A DNA stretch of 10,155 nucleotides from positions 1 to 10,155 of the forward strand of contig SKWV01000376.1 in assembly GCA_007128755.1 (NCBI GenBank), in the 5' to 3' direction. The first letter of the stretch is position 1; every line of letters starts with the position of its first letter. This document shows positions 1 to 5,970 of the stretch, piece after piece. The translations under genes and the position numbers were made by a program. The notes under the pieces were generated by a model that worked only from the letters and a program-made list of their open reading frames with translations, ran no database searches and was not told the DNA's origin. Source of the stretch: Trueperaceae bacterium. Lineage in GTDB: Bacteria > Deinococcota > Deinococci > Deinococcales > Trueperaceae.

Positions 1-413
1 CGCATGGCCGCCGCGTCGCTGCCGCAGTGCGCCTCCGTCAAGCAGAACGCCCCGATCCACTCGCCCGACGCCAGGCGCGGCAGCCATGCCGCGCGCTGAT
101 CCTCGCTGCCGTAGCGCAGCAGCAGCGCCTGGGGGAGGCCGTTGGTGACGCTCATGATGGTGGCGTGGGACGCGTCGGCCGCAGCGATCTCCTCGAGCAG
201 CACGACGTAGTCGAGCGTGTCGAGGCCGGCGCCGCCGTGCTCCTCGGGCGTCGTCGTGCCCAGGAGGCCCAAGGCGCCCATGGCGCGCAGCGTGGGCCAC
301 GGGAAGACCGGGGCGCGATCGAGCTCGGCGGCGACGGTGGCGATCTCGCGCCGCGCGAAGTCGCGCACGGTGTGCTGCATGGCGATCAGGTCCTCGGAGA
401 GGGCGAAGTCGAT
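1..413 (-). CDS. Acyl-CoA dehydrogenase, N-terminal part (gene runs off the left edge)
   Basis: This is a FAD-dependent alpha,beta-dehydrogenase of acyl-CoA thioesters, a cytoplasmic enzyme of fatty-acid or amino-acid degradation. About 137 codons are present. They read as the all-alpha N-terminal domain (DFALSED, then TVRDFARREI and GALGLLGTTTPEEHGGAGLD, a typical family N-terminus) and end in the first family signature, CLTEAHCGSDAAA. That matches the acyl-CoA dehydrogenase signature except for Cys where a small residue or Asn/Gly is usual. The C-terminal half lies outside the window, so chain-length class cannot be told. The start is odd: the frame has no ATG, GTG or TTG before an ATG at 380, yet homology-like sequence begins at 413 with ATC, which sits 6 nt after a GGAGG (424-420). 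I place the start at this ATC; starting at 380 would remove 11 residues of the family N-terminus. Family call is firm, the start is not. Confidence 0.88.
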   Translation of the reverse strand, partial: MDFALSEDLIAMQHTVRDFARREIATVAAELDRAPVFPWPTLRAMGALGLLGTTTPEEHGGAGLDTLDYVVLLEEIAAADASHATIMSVTNGLPQALLLRYGSEDQRAAWLPRLASGEWIGAFCLTEAHCGSDAAAM

Positions 414-528
414 GGTGAGCCTCCGTCGGGGTCGGGCGACCGGGTGAACGGAGCGATGCTACCACCGCGGCGGGCCGCTCCCGGACGCAGGTCACCACGG
501 GGCCGCTCCGAACGTCGTACAACAGAGC
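414..528. promoter_or_regulatory. Divergent promoter region between acyl-CoA dehydrogenase and SCP2 genes
   Basis: This is 115 bp without a gene. On the minus strand TAGCAT (461-456) is a plausible -10 box. It would give a leader of about 35 nt that carries GGAGG at 424-420 before the dehydrogenase. On the plus strand TACAAC (518-523) lies 5 nt before the SCP2 ATG and would make that message leaderless. A 10-bp direct repeat, GGGCCGCTCC, occurs at 472-481 and 500-509; in DNA this GC-rich it may be chance. No convincing -35 boxes were seen. Promoter positions are inference. Confidence 0.4.
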
Positions 529-882
529 ATGAACGCAAAAGAACTCCTGCTCCGCATGCCGGAGGCGCTCGACGCGTCGGCCGCCGGCACGACCAGCGCC
601 GTCATCCAGTACGAGATCTCCGAGCCGATCCACCACGTGCTCGAGGGGGGCGAGCTCCGCGCCGTCGAGGGCCGCGCCGACGATCCCGACCTCACCGTGA
701 CGATCTCCGACCAGGACCTGCTCGCGCTGTTCGGCGGCCGACTCAACCCGATGACCGCCTTCATGTCGGGCCGCCTCCGCGTGGGCGGCGACGTCGCCCT
801 GGCGCAGCGGCTGGTGGGGTTCTTCGATCAGGAGAAGCTGATGTCGCTCGCGCCCGCGCGTTCAGGCGAGGCCCGAGGGTAG
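529..882 (+). CDS. SCP2 sterol-binding/lipid-transfer domain protein
   Basis: A stand-alone 117-residue SCP2-like domain protein, probably cytoplasmic. SCP2 domains form a hydrophobic tunnel that binds fatty acids, acyl-CoAs or other lipids; in bacteria the small single-domain forms have no settled role. The visible signature is DPDLTVTISDQDLLALFGGRLNPMTAFMSGRLRVGGDVALAQ written as pieces: DPDLTVTISDQDLLALF (residues 51-67), then LNPMTAFMSGRLRVGGD (71-87), the conserved core of this family. The length is usual for the single-domain form, and there is no signal peptide or membrane segment. No SD precedes the ATG, but TACAAC lies 5 nt upstream. The gene is divergent from the acyl-CoA dehydrogenase, which fits a lipid or acyl-CoA theme, though that link is inferred. 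Its last 55 bp overlap the 3' end of the convergent Nudix gene. Confidence 0.85.
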   Translation: MNAKELLLRMPEALDASAAGTTSAVIQYEISEPIHHVLEGGELRAVEGRADDPDLTVTISDQDLLALFGGRLNPMTAFMSGRLRVGGDVALAQRLVGFFDQEKLMSLAPARSGEARG

Positions 883-1334
883 AACGCGACCTCGTGCCGC
901 ACGAAGCGACCGCGTTCGTACTCGAAGCGCGCGCTGAACACCCCCGGGCGCTCCAGCCACGGTAGGAAGACCCGGTCGCCCTCCCAGAGGGCGAGCGTCG
1001 TGAGCTCGGCGTGTTCGATCCAGTGGAGCGTCCCCTCGGCCCCGGCAGCCACGAGCCGGCCCGACCAGGCCGTCACGACGTAGACGAAGGTCATCACGTC
1101 GGTGTCGTCGACGAACGCCGGGAACGTGATGATGCCCTTGAGCTCGGCGCGCTCCACGCTCAGGCCCGACTCCTCCGCCACCTCGCGCCGCAAGCAGCGC
1201 TCGGGCGACTCGCCCGGCTCGAACTTGCCGCCGAGCCCGTTCCAGTGACCGCCAGCGCGCGAGCCGTCCGGATGCCGCTGCAGCATCAGCGTGCGGCTCC
1301 CGTCGCGCACGTAGGCGAGCGTCGTGAGGATCAC
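828..1334 (-). CDS. Nudix hydrolase, MTH1-like (putative 8-oxo-dGTP diphosphatase)
   Basis: A 168-residue Nudix hydrolase. It carries the full Nudix box (G-x5-E-x7-REUxEExGU) at residues 36-58: G36, E42, then REVAEESGL at 50-58, which supplies the Mg-binding glutamates. WNGLGGKFEPGE just before it resembles MTH1-type enzymes, which hydrolyse oxidised purine nucleoside triphosphates to monophosphates and so clean the nucleotide pool. That substrate is inferred from the family, not proven. The protein is cytoplasmic with no signal. The start is GTG at 1334, overlapping the TGA of the upstream 100-residue gene as GTGA. No SD is seen, and a GC-rich palindrome (1342-1357) sits just upstream, so translation probably depends on coupling. 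The gene is last in the aspartate kinase operon; its stop lies inside the convergent SCP2 gene. Confidence 0.87.
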   Translation of the reverse strand: MILTTLAYVRDGSRTLMLQRHPDGSRAGGHWNGLGGKFEPGESPERCLRREVAEESGLSVERAELKGIITFPAFVDDTDVMTFVYVVTAWSGRLVAAGAEGTLHWIEHAELTTLALWEGDRVFLPWLERPGVFSARFEYERGRFVRHEVAFYPRASPERAGASDISFS

Positions 1335-1633
1335 GAGGCGTCGCCGCCGCGGCGGCGCTCCTCCTCGAAGGCGGCGGTGAGGAGCTCCGCCAGCGCAATG
1401 TCGTCGACCAAGTCGCCGCCGCGTTCGACGCGCAGCCGCACGCCGCTCGTGTCGTCGGCGAGGCCGGCACGAGCGACCTGACGCCCGAGGGCGCGCGAGG
1501 CCGCCCGTGGGTCGTCGCTCCCCAGGACCACGGTCGTGCGCTCGCGCGCGCCGGACTCACGCTCGATCACGAGCAGGGCCTCGTAGCGTCCTGCGCGCCG
1601 CCGCAGGAACGCCTGCTCGAGCTCACGGCGCAC
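1331..1633 (-). CDS. Unrecognised 100-residue protein in the aspartate kinase operon
   Basis: I do not recognise a family. The predicted protein is small, charged and soluble, with no signal peptide, membrane span or cysteine. By eye it alternates strand and helix: strand-like YEALLVIER (residues 17-25), strand-like RERTTVVLGS (30-39), helix-like DPRAASRALGRQVARAG (41-57), strand-like GVRLRVERG (64-72), then helix-like ALAELLTAAFEEERRR (79-94). That would suit a compact alpha/beta domain. Evidence that it is a real gene is its packing: GTG at 1633 follows the aspartate kinase TGA after one base, and its own TGA overlaps the GTG of the Nudix gene by 4 nt. Codon use has the same strong G/C third-position bias as its neighbours. 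Function is unknown. Confidence 0.72.
   Translation of the reverse strand: MRRELEQAFLRRRAGRYEALLVIERESGARERTTVVLGSDDPRAASRALGRQVARAGLADDTSGVRLRVERGGDLVDDIALAELLTAAFEEERRRGGDAS
1342..1357. repeat. 16-bp perfect GC palindrome upstream of the Nudix start
   Basis: CGCCGCCGCGGCGGCG reads the same on both strands. It lies inside the 3' end of the 100-residue gene, 7 bp before the GTG of the Nudix gene. In RNA it could fold as a 6-bp stem with a CGCG loop covering the initiation region. It also encodes the arginine/glycine run near the end of the upstream protein, so it may be simple codon bias. Confidence 0.4.
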
Positions 1634-1634
1634 G

Positions 1635-2129
1635 TCAGGCCTCGGTGCGTCCGAGGCCGAAGGCGTCGTGCACGGCCTGCAGCGCCTCCTGCGCCCGGTC
1701 CTTGGGGATGATGACCGAGATCCGCACCTCGCTGGTGGCGATCATCTCGATGTTGGCTCCGGAGCGCGACACGGCGGCGAACAGCCGTCCCGCCAGGCCC
1801 GGCGTCGAGCCGATCGCGATGCCGACGATGGAGAGCTTCGCGACGTCGGCGTCGGCGCTCACCTCGCCGCCCCCGAGGCGCTCCAACGCGGGCCGGACCG
1901 CCTCGACGGCGTCGTCCGCGAGGTCGAGCGGCACGGTGAACGACATCTGCTGGCGGCTGTCGCCGGCTCCGGGGACGCCTTGGATGATCATGTCGGCGCT
2001 CACGCCGGCTTCACCGAGCGCCGAGAAGATCGCGGCCGCGACGCCGGGCTCATCGGGGACGCCGACGACGTTGATGCGGGCGTGGCTCGTGTCGAGCGCC
2101 ACGCCGGTGACGGGCTTCTCGGTCCTCAT
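1635..2129 (-). CDS. Aspartate kinase beta subunit from internal in-frame start
   Basis: Codon 257 of the aspartate kinase gene is an ATG (2129-2127) preceded by AGGAGG (2140-2135) with a 5-nt spacer. This is the strongest SD arrangement in the window, and it lies in the middle of a gene. Translation from here would give a 164-residue protein holding only the two ACT domains and beginning MRTEKPVTGVALD. Known alpha2-beta2 aspartate kinases of Bacillus, Corynebacterium and Thermus make a regulatory beta chain of about 160-170 residues from just this kind of overlapping start, at the same point between kinase and ACT domains. The beta chain helps form the effector-binding sites. Existence of the product here is inferred from the SD, the position and the family precedent. 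Confidence 0.78.
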   Translation of the reverse strand: MRTEKPVTGVALDTSHARINVVGVPDEPGVAAAIFSALGEAGVSADMIIQGVPGAGDSRQQMSFTVPLDLADDAVEAVRPALERLGGGEVSADADVAKLSIVGIAIGSTPGLAGRLFAAVSRSGANIEMIATSEVRISVIIPKDRAQEALQAVHDAFGLGRTEA

Positions 2130-2897
2130 CCTGGCCTCCTGAGTGCCGGCCGTGCGCGTGACGATGGTGCCGGTGGCGAACGAGAACGACGACCGGACGT
2201 GGATGCGCACACCGTAGCGCCGGGCGTACCAGACGCTGCGCGGGTGCAGCACGCGGGCCCCGAGGGCCGCCAGCTCCAGCATCTCGTCGTAGTCGATCAC
2301 GTCGAGCTTGGTGGCGTCGGGGACCTGGTGCGGGTCGGTCGTGTAGATGCCGTCGGTGTCGGTGAAGATCTCGCACTCCTTCGCGCCCAGCGCGGCCGCG
2401 AGCGCCACGGCGGTCGTATCGGACCCGCCCCGCCCGAGGGTGGTGAGCTCGCCACGGGCGTCCACGCCCTGGAAGCCGGCCACCACCGCCACGTCGACCT
2501 CCTCGAACGCGCGCCGGAGCGGCGCGGCGTCGACCCGGACGATCCGGGCGTAGCCGAACTGCCCGTCGGTGAGGAACCCCGCTTGCGCGCCCGTGAAGGA
2601 GCGGGCGCGGACACCCTGGTGCTGCAGCGCCATCGTCACGAGGGCGATCGACACCTGCTCGCCCGTGGCCATGAGCATGTCGAGCTCGCGGCGGTCGGGC
2701 CGGGAGGTGATCTCGCGCGCCGTGGCGACGAGCGCGTCGGTCGAGCGTCCCATCGCGGACACGGTGAGCGCCACGGCGTGGCCGTCGTCGACCATCCGCT
2801 GCACCCGCGCGGCGACCTTGCGGATGCGCTCTATGTCGCCGACGCTGGTCCCTCCGAACTTCACGGCGACGATTGGGCGCGGGCGCTCGTGATCCAT
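1635..2897 (-). CDS. ask: Aspartate kinase (alpha chain; full-length product)
   Basis: This enzyme phosphorylates aspartate with ATP to give aspartyl-4-phosphate, the first step towards lysine, threonine, methionine and diaminopimelate. The 420-residue protein has an N-terminal amino-acid-kinase domain with KFGGTSVGD (13-21), FTGAQAGFLTD (101-111), GRGGSDTTAVALAAALGA (155-172), EIFTDTDGIYTTDP (176-189) and LGARVLHPRSV (212-222). A C-terminal pair of ACT domains (about 265-415) should bind the feedback effector; SRQQMSFTV (314-322) and MIATSEVRISVII (385-397) are the usual ACT strands. It is a monofunctional enzyme with no homoserine dehydrogenase. The frame opens further upstream to 2975, but ATG 2897 matches the family N-terminus and no SD precedes it. 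TAGTGT ends 8 nt upstream, so the message may be leaderless. First gene of an operon with the 100-residue and Nudix genes. An internal start is listed separately. Confidence 0.95.
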   Translation of the reverse strand: MDHERPRPIVAVKFGGTSVGDIERIRKVAARVQRMVDDGHAVALTVSAMGRSTDALVATAREITSRPDRRELDMLMATGEQVSIALVTMALQHQGVRARSFTGAQAGFLTDGQFGYARIVRVDAAPLRRAFEEVDVAVVAGFQGVDARGELTTLGRGGSDTTAVALAAALGAKECEIFTDTDGIYTTDPHQVPDATKLDVIDYDEMLELAALGARVLHPRSVWYARRYGVRIHVRSSFSFATGTIVTRTAGTQEARMRTEKPVTGVALDTSHARINVVGVPDEPGVAAAIFSALGEAGVSADMIIQGVPGAGDSRQQMSFTVPLDLADDAVEAVRPALERLGGGEVSADADVAKLSIVGIAIGSTPGLAGRLFAAVSRSGANIEMIATSEVRISVIIPKDRAQEALQAVHDAFGLGRTEA

Positions 2898-2973
2898 AGG
2901 GACCAACACTACACCGGAGCGTGGTGGACGGCAACGCGGGACATCCTTCCCGGGAGGCGTGATACAACGGACC
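2898..2973. promoter_or_regulatory. Divergent promoter region between ask and ferredoxin reductase genes
   Basis: This is 76 bp between two ATG starts that face away from each other. On the minus strand TAGTGT (2911-2906) lies 8 nt before the ask ATG. On the plus strand TACAAC (2963-2968), preceded by TGA as an extended -10, lies 5 nt before the reductase ATG. Neither gene has an SD at useful spacing, so both messages may be leaderless. GGGACA (2938-2943) is a weak -35 candidate for the plus strand with a long 19-bp spacer. The room is too short for two ordinary leaders plus an operator. Confidence 0.45.
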
Positions 2974-4389
2974 ATGGAACAGAGCGCTTCCGGACCGCTC
3001 CGGGTCGCCGTGATCGGAGCCGGTCCATCCGGCTTCTACGCGACCGAGAGCCTGCTGAAGTCCCGCGAGGATGTCAGCATCGACATCCTCGACCGACTCC
3101 CCACACCCTTCGGGCTGGTGCGCTACGGCGTGGCGCCCGACCACCAGAAGCTCAAGTCGGTCACCAAGCTCTACGACCGCACCGCCAGCGATCCGCGCGT
3201 GCGCTTCTTGGGCAACGTCGAGGTCGGCCGCGATCTGACGCTCGAGGAGCTGAGCCGCCACTACCACGCGGTCGTGTTCGCCTACGGGGCACCCAACGAT
3301 CGTCGGCTGGGGATCCCCGGTGAGTACTTGGAGGGCAGCCACTCGGCCACCACCTTCGTGGCCTGGTACAACGGCCACCCCGACTACACCGACTGGGACC
3401 TGTCGCTGGACGACGTGACGACCGCCGTCGTCGTCGGCGTCGGGAACGTCGCCGTCGACGTCACGCGGATCCTGGCGAAGACGGTCGAGGAGCTCGCCGA
3501 GTCCGACATCGCCGATCACGCCCTCGCCGTGCTCGCGCGCTCGGGCGTCCGCGACGTCGTCGTGCTCGGGCGGCGCGGGCCGGCGGAAGCGAAGTTCACG
3601 ACCAAGGAGCTCCGCGAGCTCGGCGAGCTCCCGGGCGTCGACATCGTGATCGAACCGGGCGCCCTCGACGTGCTGCCGGAGAGCCTCGCGGCGATCGAGG
3701 GCGACCAGATCGCCAAGAAGAACCTCGAGGTCCTGCGCGAGTTCTCGGAGCGTCCGGCCGAGAGCCGAGCGCGGCGCATCCACCTGCGCTTCCTGGCCTC
3801 GCCCGTCGAGATCGTCGCCGACGCCTCGGGCGAGCGCGTCGCCGGCGTCGTGCTCGAACGGAACCGGCTCGACGTGCGCGCTGACGGCAGCCTGGCGGCG
3901 GTCGGCACGGGCGAGCTCGAGACCATCCCAGCGCAGCTCGTGCTCCGCTCGGTCGGCTACCGCGGTGCCGCCCTCACGGGCGTCCCGTTCGACGAGCGGC
4001 ACGGCGTGATCCCCAACGAGGCGGGCCGGGTGCTGGAGGAGGTCGGCGGGGAGCGCGTCCCCGGCTGGTACGTGGCCGGCTGGATCAAACGCGGGCCGAC
4101 CGGCCTCATCGGCACGAACAAGGCGGACGCGATCGAGACGGTCGCGTGCCTGCTCGAGGACGACCTGCCGACGCCCATCGACGCTCGGCCGGAGGCCGTC
4201 GACGAGATCCTGGCCGAGAAGGGCATCGACGTCGTCTCCTACGACCAGTGGTCGCGTATCGATCGTGCCGAGCTCGCGGCCGGGGTCGAGGCGGGGCGCG
4301 TACGGGTCAAGATCGTCTCGCTCGCCGACCTGCTCGCGGCGGCGGTACGCGACGACGACGAGGTGAAGTTCCCCCGCTCGCGCGAGTAG
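2974..4389 (+). CDS. Ferredoxin-NADP+ reductase, FprA/adrenodoxin-reductase family
   Basis: A 471-residue flavoprotein that moves electrons between NADPH and ferredoxin, likely in the cytoplasm. The family resembles mitochondrial adrenodoxin reductase and mycobacterial FprA, not plant-type FNR. Seen: FAD-binding VIGAGPSGFYA (13-23), the family stretch FGLVRYGVAPDHQKLKSV (46-63), a second nucleotide fold GVGNVAVDVTRIL (155-167), GRRGPAEAKFT (199-209) where the arginines would hold the NADP phosphate, and the C-terminal FAD motif GWIKRGPTGLIGTNKADA (369-386). The length is normal, with no fused ferredoxin domain. An in-frame GTG at 2959 would add five residues, but its GGGAGG lies only 1 nt away; ATG 2974 fits the family and a leaderless promoter better. 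No ferredoxin or P450 gene lies beside it, so its partner is unknown. Divergent from ask, convergent with livF. Confidence 0.93.
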   Translation: MEQSASGPLRVAVIGAGPSGFYATESLLKSREDVSIDILDRLPTPFGLVRYGVAPDHQKLKSVTKLYDRTASDPRVRFLGNVEVGRDLTLEELSRHYHAVVFAYGAPNDRRLGIPGEYLEGSHSATTFVAWYNGHPDYTDWDLSLDDVTTAVVVGVGNVAVDVTRILAKTVEELAESDIADHALAVLARSGVRDVVVLGRRGPAEAKFTTKELRELGELPGVDIVIEPGALDVLPESLAAIEGDQIAKKNLEVLREFSERPAESRARRIHLRFLASPVEIVADASGERVAGVVLERNRLDVRADGSLAAVGTGELETIPAQLVLRSVGYRGAALTGVPFDERHGVIPNEAGRVLEEVGGERVPGWYVAGWIKRGPTGLIGTNKADAIETVACLLEDDLPTPIDARPEAVDEILAEKGIDVVSYDQWSRIDRAELAAGVEAGRVRVKIVSLADLLAAAVRDDDEVKFPRSRE

Positions 4390-4427
4390 GCCAGGGCGGT
4401 CCGCCCGGGAGCTCGCCCCCGGCCCCT
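4390..4427. terminator. Possible bidirectional hairpin between convergent genes
   Basis: The 38-bp gap between the reductase and livF stops is almost pure G+C. It holds GGGCGG-T-CCGCCC (4394-4406), which in practice would be a 5-bp stem with a 3-nt loop, and overlapping CCGGG/CCCGG arms (4405-4422). Read either way there is no T-run, so this is not a classic intrinsic terminator. It might still pause polymerase or stop transcripts with Rho. Weak call. Confidence 0.3.
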
Positions 4428-5148
<721 letters not shown>

Positions 5149-5159
<11 letters not shown>

Positions 5160-5970
5160 CGGTCTCCTCCAGCTCCTCGATCCGCTCGGCGGCCGCCTTC
5201 TTGCCGAGGTAGGCCTCGATCACCTTGGGGTCGTCGACGACCTGGCGGTACGAGCCCTCGGCGATCTTCTGGCCGTAGTCGAGCACGATCACGCGGTCGC
5301 TGATCTCGCCGACGAGGCCCATCTTGTGCTCCACCAGCACGATGGTGTAGCCGCCCTCGTCGCGCATGCGGCGGATGATCTGGGTGATCTCCTTCGTCTC
5401 GCTCGGGTTCATGCCGGCGCTCGGCTCGTCGAGCAGCAGCAGCTTGGCGCCGGTCGCCATCGCGCGCGCCATCTCGGTCCGCCGCCGGTTCGCGTAGGAG
5501 AGCACGTAGACGGGCTGGTTGAGCCGGAAGCTCATGAGCCGCGGCCCGAAGAAGGCCAGCTTCTCGGTGGCGATCTCCCGCATGCGTCGCTCCTGGCGCC
5601 GGTACGACGGCGTCCGCAGCACGGCCGACAACCAGGTGGTGCGCAGGGCGTGGTGCTGCGCGCTCAGCACGTTCTCGAGCACGGTGAGGTTCGTGAACAG
5701 GCGCAGGTTCTGGAAGGTGCGGGCGATGCCCAAGTCGACGATCCTGTTCGTTCCCATGCCCACGATGGATCGGCCGCCGAAGCGGATGTCGCCGGAGTCG
5801 GGCCGGTAGACGCCGGTGATGAGGTTGAAGACCGTGCTCTTCCCCGCGCCGTTCGGTCCGATGATGGACACGATCTCGCCTTCGGCGACGTCGAACGACA
5901 CGTCGTTGGTGGCGGTGAGCCCGCCGAAGGACTTGTTGAGGTGGGCTACCTCGAGCATGGCCACGCTCAT
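5149..5970 (-). CDS. livG: Branched-chain amino acid ABC transporter, ATP-binding protein LivG
   Basis: The second ATPase of the importer, 273 residues, cytoplasmic. Seen: Walker A GPNGAGKST (38-46), Q-loop GIARTFQNLRLF (81-92), Walker B LLLLDEPSAGMNP (177-189) and switch histidine in LVEHKM (212-217). The middle insert typical of LivG (about residues 103-150) is present. The ABC signature is LSYANRRR (157-164) where LSxGQ is the general rule; the usual Gly is Ala and Gln is Arg. I believe this is a LivG-lineage variant and not decay, because everything else is intact. The ATG start at 5970 overlaps the livM stop by 4 nt (ATGA). AGGAGG (5978-5973), formed by the last arginine codons of livM, lies only 2 nt upstream, so translation is probably coupled. 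A charged tail (EELEETGER) supplies the livF SD. Confidence 0.94.

Noticed and set aside
472..509. Direct repeat GGGCCGCTCC at 472-481 and 500-509 as an operator
   Set aside because: Ten G/C-rich bases repeated in a GC-rich region are expected by chance, and the 28-bp spacing does not match helical turns.
27..965. Plus-strand open frame of 312 codons over the acyl-CoA dehydrogenase and SCP2 genes
   Set aside because: It overlaps recognised genes on both strands and its translation is Arg-rich without motifs.
2959..2976. GTG 2959 as the reductase start, five codons before ATG 2974
   Set aside because: GGGAGG is only 1 nt from the GTG, too close to work, and ATG 2974 has the same TACAAC-5 nt-ATG pattern as the SCP2 gene. 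It stays a possible alternative.
1668..3323. Long plus-strand open frame of 551 codons opposite the aspartate kinase gene, running into the reductase gene
   Set aside because: Its product is low-complexity, rich in Arg, Gly, Ala, Asp and His, and it lies wholly over two clear genes in other frames. GC-rich third positions leave the opposite frames free of stops.
2050..4002. Minus-strand open frame of 650 codons across the reductase and aspartate kinase genes
   Set aside because: It crosses a divergent promoter region and both real genes out of frame; its composition is that of a shadow.
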